DNA of 12,500 nucleotides from Symbiodinium natans (taxonomy: Eukaryota > Sar > Dinophyceae > Suessiales > Symbiodiniaceae), in contig CAJNDS010002480.1 of NCBI GenBank assembly GCA_905221605.1, positions 302,501 to 315,000 on the forward strand, given 5' to 3'. Both the position numbers and the translations under genes were made by a program. The notes under the pieces were generated by a model. The model worked only from the letters and a program-made list of their open reading frames with translations, was not told where the DNA came from and searched no databases. Shown one piece after another: positions 1 through 5,224 of the stretch (the stretch's first letter is position 1; the number at the start of each line of letters is the position of its first letter).

Positions 1-200
1 GTTTAGGGTTTAGGGTTTAGGGTTTAGGGTTTAGGGTTTAGGGTTTAGGGTTTAGGGTTTAGGGTTTAGGGTTTAGGGTTTAGGGTTTAGGGTTTAGGGT
101 TTAGGGTTTAGGGTTTAGGGTTTAGGGTTTAGGGTTTAGGGTTTAGGGTTTAGGGTTTAGGGTTTAGGGTTTAGGGTTTAGGGTTTAGGGTTTAGGGTTT
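1..200 (+). repeat. (TTTAGGG)n array, perfect
   Basis: About 28.5 uninterrupted TTTAGGG units, one of the longest perfect runs in the window. The orientation is wrong for a left chromosome end, which would read CCCTAAA, so it is interstitial. It may be the 5' part of an intron whose exon lies outside the window. Confidence 0.98.
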
Positions 201-374
201 ATAGCTTGCAGGGGTTTGCGGGCCTTGTAGGGGTTAGGGTCAAATCAGGCACCCTACACAGTCCCCTTATTAAGAAAACCCTAGGCCCTAAAACCCGAAA
301 ACCTGAATCCTAAATCCCGCGCAAATCTAGCAAGCCTAACGAAGCTCCTGTCCAAGTTCCCTTCACTCCCGAGG
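201..374. other. Spacer between facing arrays
   Basis: Unique sequence with scattered decayed telomeric words (GGGGTTAGGG, CCCTAGG, CCTAAATCC). It lies between a TTTAGGG block and a CCCTAAA block, so under the intron model it is intron interior. I see no convincing coding frame. Confidence 0.5.
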
Positions 375-483
375 AAACCCTAAACCCTAAACCCTAAACC
401 CTAAACCCTACACCCTAAACCCTAAACCCTAAACCCTAAACCCTAAACCCTAAACCTACACCTTAAACCCTAAACCCCTAAAC
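375..483 (-). repeat. (CCCTAAA)n array
   Basis: About 15 units, perfect at first, then with CCCTACA, CCTACACC and CCCCTAAA variants. It faces the array at 1-200. Confidence 0.97.
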
Positions 484-581
484 TTAGGAGTCTTAGAGAA
501 GAACCCGCAAGCTTCACAGGCCAAAGGCCCGGCCGCTCAGTGAAACTTAAGCAGCCAGGTTAGGCTGGCCCCCTGCGGTTC
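484..581. other. Spacer in exon position, frame unresolved
   Basis: Unique segment between a CCCTAAA block and a TTTAGGG block, the setting of the candidate exons further right. An AG follows the left array (486-487), and possible donors are GTTAGG at 559 and GTTCAGGG at 578. Two + frames are partly open (one includes SLREEPASFTGQRPGRS), but none joins in phase to the next candidate exon at 1052. It may be an exon of the same gene, or not. Confidence 0.25.
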
Positions 582-665
582 AGGGTTTAGGGTTTAGGGT
601 TTAGGGTTTAGGGTTTAGGGTTTAGGGTTTGGGGTTTAGGGTTTAGGGTTTAGGGTTTAGGGTTT
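582..665 (+). repeat. (TTTAGGG)n array
   Basis: About 12 units with one TTTGGGG variant. It begins directly after GTTCAGGG at 578 and decays into GGTTTTGGGTTCGGGG at its right edge. Confidence 0.96.
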
Positions 666-727
666 GTAAGGTGCAAAGTTTGGGGTTTTGGGTTCGGGGT
701 TCGCCAAAGATTGAGCTTGCGACCCTC

Positions 728-786
728 CACCCTAAACCCTAAACCCTCAACCCTAAACCCTGAACCCTGAACCCAAAACCCAAAAC
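728..786 (-). repeat. Degenerate CCCTAAA block
   Basis: Eight or so units with CCCTCAA, CCCTGAA and CCCAAAA variants. It ends in a perfect hairpin (787-809) and is partly complementary to the decayed G-strand words at 676-702. Confidence 0.85.
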
Positions 787-809
787 CCTGAGCCCAAAAC
801 GGGCTCAGG
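787..809. repeat. Perfect 9-bp hairpin
   Basis: CCTGAGCCC, loop AAAAC, GGGCTCAGG. The stem is complete and GC-rich. No T run follows, and a factor-independent terminator is not expected in a nuclear genome. Confidence 0.7.
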
Positions 810-832
810 ATCGAAGGACCGTTGCCCGCTTT

Positions 833-1009
833 TCACCCTTTTCACCCTTTTGCACCCACCCTTTACACCCTTTTCACCCTGTCCTGCTTTCACCCTTCAC
901 CCTTTCACCCTTTCACCCTTTCACCCTTTCACCCTTTCACCCTTTCACCCTTTCACCCTTTCACCCTTTCACCCTTTCACCCTTACACCGTTTCACCCTA
1001 ACACCCAAA
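833..1009. repeat. (TTTCACCC)n minisatellite
   Basis: An 8-bp unit, TTTCACCC, is repeated about 12 times without error at 888-983, with looser copies on both sides (TTTTCACCC, TTTACACCC, TTACACCG). It shares CCC and T-run elements with the CCCTAAA repeat but is a distinct word. A translated frame gives a Ser-Pro-Phe-His-Pro-Phe-Thr-Leu period only because 24 nt is three units. Confidence 0.95.
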
Positions 1010-1051
1010 ATCCGGAAATCCTAAACCTGCCTTTGAAGCCACTCCCGCTAG

Positions 1052-1132
1052 GAGGACCCCTGGGATGAACTGGACGACGCTCCACCACAGGCCTTACCGC
1101 GCCGTGGTCTTAAGAAGAATTGGTTACTTCTT
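1052..1132 (+). CDS. Candidate internal exon 1 of gene model 1
   Basis: Eighty-one nt read as 27 codons, phase 0 at both ends. The peptide begins EDPWDELDDAPPQALPRRG and continues with a basic, then leucine-rich end (KKNWLLL). The left edge follows CCACTCCCGCTAG, a pyrimidine-rich AG acceptor; the right edge is GTAAATTAGGG, a good GT donor running into a telomeric word. Another + frame over the same bases (containing RPYRAVVLRRIGYF) is also open, so the frame was chosen partly because it joins the next exon in phase. No family is recognised. The preceding exon is not identified. Confidence 0.4.
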
Positions 1133-1312
1133 GTAAATTAGGGTCTCTTTTGAGGTCCTCAGTATAAGGTGGCCCGGGTACCAAAAAAAAAACATGATTC
1201 CTCAGTAGAAGGCGGCCCCGAATATTAGAGAACTGACCATGTGGGGGGGTTCAGGGTTCTTAGGGCTGAGGGCTTCGGGTTTAGGGTGGAATTGGTTCAC
1301 CAAACACACAGC
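1133..1312. other. 5' part of candidate intron 1
   Basis: Starts with GTAAATTAGGG and holds A10 at 1183-1192, a diverged direct repeat (1157-1178 and 1200-1220, both starting CCTCAGTA) and a weak TTTAGGG-like patch at 1246-1287. No coding frame stands out. Confidence 0.4.
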
Positions 1313-1355
1313 TAACCCTAAACCCTAAACCCTAAACCCTAAACCCTAAACCCTA
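1313..1355 (-). repeat. (CCCTAAA)n array
   Basis: Six near-perfect units inside candidate intron 1, opposite in orientation to the weak G-strand patch at 1246-1287. Confidence 0.96.
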
Positions 1356-1439
1356 GACAAGGCTCAAGGGTTTCAAGGCTTTGTGCGCAGGGCTCAGGCT
1401 TTGGGGCACTTTCTTTTCGCGCGGTCAGAGAGTTTCGGA
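1356..1439. other. Spacer with possible short exon
   Basis: Unique sequence between two CCCTAAA blocks. TTTGTGCGCAG at 1389-1399 resembles a 3' splice site, and one following frame is open (AQALGHFLFAR) to a possible GT at 1433, but it would break the phase of the neighbouring exons. I treat it as intron. Confidence 0.2.
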
Positions 1440-1506
1440 CCCCAAACCCTGAACCCTAAATCCTAAATCCTAAACCCTAAACCCCGAAACCCTAAACCCT
1501 AAACAC
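1440..1506 (-). repeat. Degenerate CCCTAAA block
   Basis: Units include CCCTGAA, TCCTAAA and CCCCGAAA variants among perfect CCCTAAA copies. Confidence 0.9.
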
Positions 1507-1584
1507 CTAGAATCTAGGGCTGTACCTTTGTACCTTGGGCGCTCCTCAACCTTAGACCTCAAACCCTTGACTCTAAAGCCGAAA

Positions 1585-1746
1585 CAAACCCTAAACCCTA
1601 AACCTAAGCCCTAAACCCGAAACCCTACTTTGGGACCCTAAACCCTAAACCCTAAACCCTAAACCCTAAACCCTAAACCCTACACCCTAAACCCTAACCC
1701 CTAAACCCTACTAAACCCTAAACCCTAAAACCTAAACCTTATGCCC
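1585..1746 (-). repeat. CCCTAAA array with variants
   Basis: About 21 units, interrupted at 1626-1634 by CTTTGGGA and near the end by CCCCTAAA, CTACTAAA and CCTAAAA forms. It forms the 3' arm of candidate intron 1. Confidence 0.95.
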
Positions 1747-1776
1747 AAAAATGCTTTTCGGGACTTGCTGTCTCAG

Positions 1777-1850
1777 CCTTGCGGGGGCTTGGGTTGTGGG
1801 GTTCATCATCGGATCCCCGACTGCTGCTCCTACATTGCCGCATCATTGAG
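1777..1850 (+). CDS. Candidate exon 2 of gene model 1
   Basis: Seventy-four nt bounded on the left by CTTGCTGTCTCAG, a strong acceptor, and on the right by ATTGAG then GTTTAGGG, so the intron would start with the first telomeric unit. In phase with the exon at 1052 it reads a Cys/Gly-rich stretch ending DCCSYIAASL and leaves two bases (AG) to complete an Arg in the next exon. A rival + frame beginning at ATG 1751 gives a short hydrophobic peptide (GAWVVGFIIG) stopping at TGA 1847-1849; it cannot be excluded. No family is recognised. Confidence 0.35.
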
Positions 1851-1975
1851 GTTTAGGGTTTAGGGTTTAGGGTTTCGGGTTCAGAGTTTAGGGTTTAGGG
1901 TTTAGGGTTTAGGGTTCAGGGTTTAGGGTTTAGGTTTTAGGGTTTAGGGTTTAGGGTTTAGTGTTTAGGGTTTAG
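1851..1975 (+). repeat. (TTTAGGG)n array, 5' arm of candidate intron 2
   Basis: About 17 units with TTTCGGG, TTCAGAG, TTTTAGGG and TTTAGTG variants. It starts exactly at the proposed GTTTAGGG donor. Confidence 0.97.
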
Positions 1976-2046
1976 CTACATTACGTCAGGGGGAAACCTT
2001 GCGGGGGCATAAGGGGGTAGTAGGGCATCCCATGGATTTAGGGCGC

Positions 2047-2129
2047 CAAACCCTAAACCCTAAACCCCAAACCCTAAACCCTAAACCCTAAACCCTGAAC
2101 CTTACACCCTAAACCCTAAACCCTAACCC
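2047..2129 (-). repeat. (CCCTAAA)n array, 3' arm of candidate intron 2
   Basis: About 12 units with CCCCAAA, CCCTGAA and CTTACA variants, ending CCCTAACCC. It could pair with 1851-1975 across a 71-nt loop. Confidence 0.96.
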
Positions 2130-2160
2130 ATGCCCGGTGAGGAGGCGGCGCGCGTCACAG

Positions 2161-2205
2161 GCGCTGGAAAGAAGCGGCTGCGCACCTCAGCAGGACGTCA
2201 GGGCG
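2161..2205 (+). CDS. Candidate exon 3 of gene model 1
   Basis: A 45-nt segment in the GC-rich gap between a CCCTAAA and a TTTAGGG block. The left edge follows GCGCGCGTCACAG; the right edge is GGGCG then GTTTAGG. With one base completing the split Arg codon it reads RWKEAAAHLSRTSG, an amphipathic-looking stretch, and leaves CG for the next exon. All three + frames are open through the segment, including one from ATG 2130, so the frame rests on phase fit to both neighbours. No family is recognised. Confidence 0.35.
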
Positions 2206-2328
2206 GTTTAGGATTTAGGGTTTAGGGTTTAGGGTTTAGAGTTGAGGATTTAGGGTTTAGAGTTTAGGGTTTAGGGTTTAGGGTTTAGGGTGTAGGGCTT
2301 AGGGCTTAGGGCTTAGGGGTTGGGGCGT
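2206..2328 (+). repeat. Degenerate TTTAGGG array, 5' arm of candidate intron 3
   Basis: About 17 units with TTTAGAG, TTGAGGA, TGTAGGG and a run of CTTAGGG variants. Confidence 0.95.
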
Positions 2329-2433
2329 AGTTGTTGTGCAAGTGCGCACTGCCAAACACGATCTGCTTGAAAGGCCACTTGTTCAGGCACATGTGAGTTT
2401 GACAAATGAGGCCTCCAGGGCCCAGCTTTGTTG

Positions 2434-2478
2434 GGGGTTTAAAGTTTCGGGTTTGGGGTTTGGGTTTGGGGCTTAGGA
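2434..2478 (+). repeat. Short degenerate TTTAGGG arm of a fold-back
   Basis: GGGGTTTAAAG, TTTCGGG, TTTGGGG and CTTAGG words run directly into GGATCC, after which the repeat turns over to CCCTAAA. Confidence 0.8.
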
Positions 2479-2479
2479 T

Positions 2480-2587
2480 CCCTAAACCCTAAACCCTAAA
2501 CCCTAAACCCTAAACCCTAAACCCTAAACCCTAAACCCTAAACCCTAAACCCTAAACCCTAAACCCTAAACCCTAAACCCTAAACCC
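2480..2587 (-). repeat. (CCCTAAA)n array, perfect
   Basis: Fifteen perfect units immediately after the GGATCC turn. It forms the 3' arm of candidate intron 3. Its perfection contrasts with the decayed left arm, so the two were not made in one copying event or were homogenised differently. Confidence 0.98.
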
Positions 2588-2612
2588 GAATCCTACACAC
2601 CCAAGTCTTCAG

Positions 2613-2694
2613 AGACCAAAGCCCTCCAACCCTAAACAGAAAGCCTTTCGAGGCCCTGAAACGCCAAAAGCCTGAGCACCTCAAGCCCCTCAGG
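2613..2694 (+). CDS. Candidate exon 4 of gene model 1
   Basis: Eighty-two nt, one base completing a split Arg codon plus 27 codons. The peptide starts DQSPPTLN and continues RKPFEALKRQKPEHLKPLR, strongly basic and protein-like. The left edge follows CCCAAGTCTTCAG, a good acceptor. The right edge is CTCAGG then GCTTAGGG, which needs a GC donor; GC-AG introns are common in dinoflagellates. If the donor is not used the frame stops at the TAG inside GCTTAGGG. It joins exon 3 in phase. No family is recognised. Confidence 0.45.
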
Positions 2695-2839
2695 GCTTAG
2701 GGTTTAGGGTTTAGGGTTTAGGGTTTAGGGTTTAGGGTTTAGGGCTTAGGGTTTAGGGTTTAGGGTTTAGGGTTTAGGGTTTAGGATTATTTAGGGTTTA
2801 GGGTTTAGGGTTTAGGGTTTACGGTTTAGGGTTTAGGGT
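2695..2839 (+). repeat. TTTAGGG array, 5' arm of candidate intron 4
   Basis: About 20 units starting with GCTTAGGG, with CTTAGGG, ATTATTTAGGG and TTTACGG variants. Confidence 0.97.
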
Positions 2840-3028
2840 CCGCCGACCCTGGCGGCGTGTTGGATGGGTTTGAGGAGGTGAAAACCTCCCTCTTTCCCTC
2901 CTTACCCCCCCAAAACGCGGGGGGGGGGTAGGGGGGGTCGGTGCACAATTTTTTCGTGGAGGACCGCGCCACCCGCACAGCGTAAACAGGCGGTTCAGCA
3001 CAGGGGGTAGGGGCGCCCATCAGCATTT
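2840..3028. other. GC-rich spacer with hairpins
   Basis: Contains CCGCC/GGCGG at 2840-2855 and a C7/G-run hairpin at 2903-2930. Minus-strand frames here are low-complexity continuations of the poly-C antisense. No supported gene. Confidence 0.4.
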
Positions 3029-3140
3029 TCCCCGCCCCTCCCCCCCCCAAACCCCCCCCCCAACCCCCCCCCCCCCCCCCGCCACCCCCCCACCACCCCC
3101 ACCCCCCCCCCACCCCCCCGCCCTGGTGCACCCCCCCCCA
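3029..3140. repeat. Poly-C low-complexity tract
   Basis: About 110 nt of nearly pure C broken by A and G. The opposite strand is a long G tract. It could serve as a pyrimidine tract ahead of the acceptor at 3151. Homopolymer lengths here should not be trusted for frame calls. Confidence 0.95.
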
Positions 3141-3152
3141 AACGTTTCACAG

Positions 3153-3262
3153 AACTCTGCCGAGCAGGCTGGGATGATCTTCGAACCATGCGAGCGGGTT
3201 TAGACCTCTCAACTATGCTCCAGCGGGGTCGGCGGCTTGAGCCGGAGGCTCTTAAATTTAGG
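3153..3262 (+). CDS. Candidate exon 5 of gene model 1, start uncertain
   Basis: One + frame is open across 36 codons after AAACGTTTCACAG and includes WDDLRTMRAGLDLSTM then LEPEALKFR, up to GTTTCGGG at 3263. Used whole it needs a split codon that exon 4 does not supply. Starting at a second acceptor, TCAACTATGCTCCAG at 3212-3226, gives 12 in-phase codons (3227-3262), the version counted in model 1. Another option, 3153-3197 ending before GTTTAG, is 15 codons in phase 0. The helix-rich text loosely recalls PPR-type repeats, but that is only an impression. Confidence 0.45.
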
Positions 3263-3331
3263 GTTTCGGGTTTGGGGTATAGGGTATAGGGCCCATACTG
3301 TCTAGAGTAAACTCCACCAGCTCCGGTCCAG
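3263..3331 (+). other. Candidate 69-nt intron 5
   Basis: Runs from GTTTCGGGTTTGGGG to CAGCTCCGGTCCAG. The 5' half is decayed TTTAGGG words, and there is no CCCTAAA arm. It joins exons in phase 0. Confidence 0.35.
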
Positions 3332-3392
3332 GAGACCACTGCTTCAGCGCCCGCGCTTCGCACCTGCTTTCGCGACTTCGTGAACTTCAGGG
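3332..3392 (+). CDS. Candidate exon 6 of gene model 1
   Basis: Sixty-one nt, 20 codons plus one base. The peptide is ETTASAP followed by ALRTCFRDFVNFR. The left edge follows CTCCGGTCCAG; the right edge is TTCAGGG with GTTTAGGG as donor at 3393. It joins the preceding exon in phase 0 and leaves G to complete a Val codon with the next exon. Codons end mostly in C or G, unlike the surrounding arrays. No family is recognised. Confidence 0.45.
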
Positions 3393-3555
3393 GTTTAGGG
3401 TTTAGGGTTTAGGGTGTAGGGTTTAGGGTCAGGGGTTGTGGGTTTAGGGTTTAGGGATTTCGGGGCTTAGGGTTTAGGATTCGGGGTTGAGGGTTGAAGG
3501 CTTGTAAGGCTCAGGGTATAGGGTTTAGAATGTGGGTTCTAGGGTTGAGACTTTA
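3393..3555 (+). repeat. Degenerate TTTAGGG array, 5' arm of candidate intron 6
   Basis: Near-perfect for the first 80 nt, then increasingly altered (TTTAGGATTCGGGG, TTGAGGG, TATAGGG) toward the right. Confidence 0.93.
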
Positions 3556-3664
3556 GGATCTAGGGCGTACGACTCACCTGAGTGCCCAAATGATCGGCCA
3601 TGCTGCTTACCCTGCAATACTGCAGTAGCTACATTTGTGGGGTTTGGGGTTCGAGGTAGGGTAG

Positions 3665-3716
3665 CCCTAAACCCTAAACCCTAAACCCTAAACCCTAAAC
3701 CCTAAACCCTAAACCT
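3665..3716 (-). repeat. (CCCTAAA)n array, 3' arm of candidate intron 6
   Basis: Seven perfect units, preceded by GTAGGGTAG, so the turn from G strand to C strand is only a few bases here. It ends AAACCTTCC, an ending shared with the blocks at 4243 and 4793. Confidence 0.97.
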
Positions 3717-3728
3717 TCCAAGGTTCAG

Positions 3729-3804
3729 TAGCGACTCAGGTTTCCGGTTTGCGGCGGGGGTGGGGGGGGGGGGTTTGGTATACCTTGGGTCGAAGACTGG
3801 AAGG
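3729..3804 (+). CDS. Candidate exon 7 of gene model 1, contains poly-G
   Basis: Seventy-six nt after CCAAGGTTCAG, ending before GTTTGGGG at 3805. In phase with exon 6 it reads ATQVSGLRRGWGGG then GVWYTLGRRLE, the Gly run coming from a G5-T-G12 tract (3756-3773). The two other frames after the G run are also open (one gives FGIPWVEDWK), so a one-base homopolymer error would change the peptide. It leaves two bases for exon 8. No family is recognised. Confidence 0.35.
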
Positions 3805-3931
3805 GTTTGGGGTTTAGGGTTTAGGGTTTAGGGTTTAGGGTTTAGGGTTTAGGGCTTAGGGTTTAGGGTTTAGGGTTTAGGGTTTAGGGTTTAGGGCTTA
3901 AGCTTCAGGATTTAGGGTTTAGGGTTGAGGG
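3805..3931 (+). repeat. TTTAGGG array, 5' arm of candidate intron 7
   Basis: About 17 units from GTTTGGGG, mostly perfect, with CTTAGGG and a TTCAGGA variant near the right end. Confidence 0.97.
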
Positions 3932-3944
3932 GCTCGTAAGTTTT

Positions 3945-4086
3945 GGGTTTAGACCCCTAAACCCTCAACCCCTGAATCCTAAAATCTACTGGGTTGGGGT
4001 TTGGGATTCCGTATAGGGACCTTAACAATTCGAACAAGGTTGGGGGGGTAGTTCTGAAAGTAAAATTATATCGGGACAAAACATTA
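3945..4086. other. Fold-back junction and AT-richer intron interior
   Basis: GGGTTTAG, four bases, then CTAAACCC (3945-3964) is an exact telomeric turn. A short CCCTAAA-like patch ends at 3981. The rest to 4086 is AT-richer unique sequence with a G7 run at 4042-4048 and no coding frame. Confidence 0.6.
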
Positions 4087-4243
4087 TCCTAAACCCTAAA
4101 CCCTAAACCCTGAACCCTGAACCCTAAACCCTAAACCCTAAGCCCTAAACCGTAAACCCTAAACCCTAAACCCTAAACTCTAAACCCTAAACCCTAAACC
4201 CTAAACCCTAAACCCTAAACCCTAAACCCTAAACCCTAAACCT
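4087..4243 (-). repeat. (CCCTAAA)n array, 3' arm of candidate intron 7
   Basis: About 22 units with CCCTGAA, CCCTAAG, CCGTAAA and CTCTAAA variants in the left half and perfect copies on the right. Confidence 0.97.
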
Positions 4244-4254
4244 TCCTTGTGCAG

Positions 4255-4333
4255 GGTTTACTCGGCCTGCTCCTCCTCGCCTGTCTCGGCATCTTGTTCG
4301 GGATCCTCCTTGCAGGCCCACAAGCAAACCCAA
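4255..4333 (+). CDS. Candidate exon 8 of gene model 1, frame ambiguous
   Basis: Seventy-nine nt between AAACCTTCCTTGTGCAG, a good acceptor, and GTAGGGTTCAGGG, a good donor. In phase with exon 7 it is Ser-rich (SACSSSPVSASCSGSS, ending AHKQTQ). A second frame gives a striking hydrophobic run (GLLLLACLGILFGILLAGP) that would suit a membrane segment but needs a different phase from exon 7, whose poly-G makes its frame unsure. The minus strand also reads an acidic tail (PEQDAETGEEEQAE, stop at 4258). The exon edges are better supported than the frame. Confidence 0.4.
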
Positions 4334-4458
4334 GTAGGGTTCAGGGTTTAGGGTTTAGGGTCTAGGGGTTGAGGGTTTAGGGTTTAGGGCTGAGGGCTTA
4401 GGGTTTAGGGTTTGGGGCTTAGGGTTTAGGGTTTAGGATCTAGGGTTTAGGGTTTGGG
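4334..4458 (+). repeat. Degenerate TTTAGGG array, 5' arm of candidate intron 8
   Basis: About 17 units with TCTAGGG, TTGAGGG, CTGAGGG, CTTAGGG and TTTGGGG variants. No matching CCCTAAA arm occurs before the next candidate exon. Confidence 0.94.
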
Positions 4459-4599
4459 AAGATTCCCGATGATACCAAGAATCCGCCGAGCCCTCGGGCC
4501 GAAGCCCAAAGCCACACGTCGGCCCCCTTCTTTTTGCCTGGAATGGGTACCCCCGCCCTAGGCGACCGGGATCTGAAAGCAGACGGTTTGCCGAACCAG
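4459..4599. other. Spacer, possible extension of the next exon
   Basis: A + frame is open from ATG 4534 through DRDLKADGLPNQ into the next exon, with a second acceptor-like site at 4554-4561 (CGCCCTAG). The exon at 4600 could therefore start earlier; the later start is used because it fits exon 8 in phase. Confidence 0.35.
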
Positions 4600-4654
4600 G
4601 GAGAATCTGACAAAAAACCGCACCCGCATTCCCCCCCCCCCACCCCACCTGCCG

Positions 4655-4687
<33 letters not shown>

Positions 4688-4749
4688 ACCTGCCCCCCCC
4701 CCCAACGTCGGCCCCTTTCCGGGAGCTGCATTGGGCCACGCCGAGGCGG
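4600..4749 (+). CDS. Candidate exon 9: polyproline plus LHW, possible formin FH1/FH2 border
   Basis: Fifty codons in phase 0, from after GCCGAACCAG to a possible GTCGCG donor at 4750. The peptide begins GESDKKPHPHS, runs through about thirty mostly Pro residues encoded by C tracts, and ends SAPFRELHWATPRR. In formins a polyproline FH1 region, which binds profilin-actin, leads directly into an FH2 domain whose start commonly carries an LHW or LxW motif; that is family knowledge, and the match here is short. The frame is protein-like on both sides of the C tract, although C-run lengths are easily misread. A chance polyproline from a C-rich intron tract is the main alternative. Confidence 0.3.
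4629..4703. repeat. Poly-C tract inside candidate exon 9
   Basis: C runs of about 10 to 29 bases separated by A, T and G. Its antisense gives the glycine-rich minus-strand frames, which I reject. Confidence 0.95.
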
Positions 4750-5020
4750 GTCGCGTAGCGTTAAAATTAGACTCCTTAGCACCCTAAACCTTCCCTGAAT
4801 GAAGCAATTTAAGCCCAGAAACTTGGGGCGTAAGGCTTGAGAGTTTAGGGTTGACGTGGCTTTTGCAGCTTCGGCGCTCAGGGTTTAGGGTTCAGGATTT
4901 AGGCTTTCGGGTCAGAGTTCAGGGTTTTAAGTTTGGGGGTTCGGGTCTAGGGTTCAGGACCCCCCAATCATGCCCTAATCCCCTCCCCTCCTCCTTCTGC
5001 CGCCCCTCGGCAATATCAAG
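4750..5020. other. Candidate intron with decayed telomeric words
   Basis: Holds a short CCCTAAACC patch (4782-4790) and degenerate TTTAGGG words from 4838 and 4881-4958. GTGGCTTTTGCAG at 4856-4868 followed by 14 nt and GTTTAGGG could mark a microexon (4869-4882). A pyrimidine-rich stretch (4974-5006) precedes the next candidate exon. Confidence 0.35.
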
Positions 5021-5143
5021 CCCCACCGCACGCAAGGCTGCACGGAAGACCTGCGAATCTGGTGGGCGCCCTAAGAACCTCAAAAACTTCAACCCTGAAA
5101 GCCTTAAGACCCCAAACCCTACCTTGGACCTGGCCAAATTAGG
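5021..5143 (+). CDS. Low-confidence candidate exon
   Basis: After a long pyrimidine stretch and GGCAATATCAAG one + frame reads ARKAARKTCESGGRPKNLKN and on to TLDLAKL, stopping at a possible GTTCAGGG donor at 5144. The first 60 nt look coding, while the second half contains decayed CCCTAAA-like words (CCTGAAAG, CCCCAAACCC) that could give the Lys/Asn/Pro text by chance. At least one other + frame is open throughout (RLHGRPANLVGALRT). It lies where a continuation of gene model 1 would be expected. No family is recognised. Confidence 0.2.
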
Positions 5144-5224
5144 GTTCAGGGTTTCAGGTTTAGGGTTGAGGGAAACCCACGACCCCTGAAACCTGAACCG
5201 CCCTAAGGATGTAAACACACCCTC

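Noticed and set aside
1-200. True chromosome-end telomere at the window edge
   Set aside because: A left terminus must read CCCTAAA on the given strand; this reads TTTAGGG, and dozens of internal blocks in both orientations follow.
787-809. Rho-independent terminator
   Set aside because: A perfect GC hairpin, but no T tract follows on either strand and the genome is nuclear eukaryotic.
850-1068. 72-codon + frame rich in Ser-Pro-Phe-His-Pro-Phe-Thr-Leu
   Set aside because: Purely the translation of the TTTCACCC minisatellite; the period of eight residues is three repeat units.
1751-1849. Short ATG-to-TGA frame with a hydrophobic core (GAWVVGFIIG)
   Set aside because: Thirty-two codons with no upstream context; the in-phase exon reading of the same segment was preferred, although it is not excluded.
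2819-3363. Three overlapping minus-strand frames with long glycine runs
   Set aside because: Glycine comes from the antisense of the poly-C tract, and the non-repetitive part is antisense to better + strand exon candidates.
4433-4782. Glycine-rich minus-strand frames
   Set aside because: Antisense of the C tract at 4629-4703 and of telomeric units; no protein-like text outside the homopolymer comparable to the + strand LHW segment.
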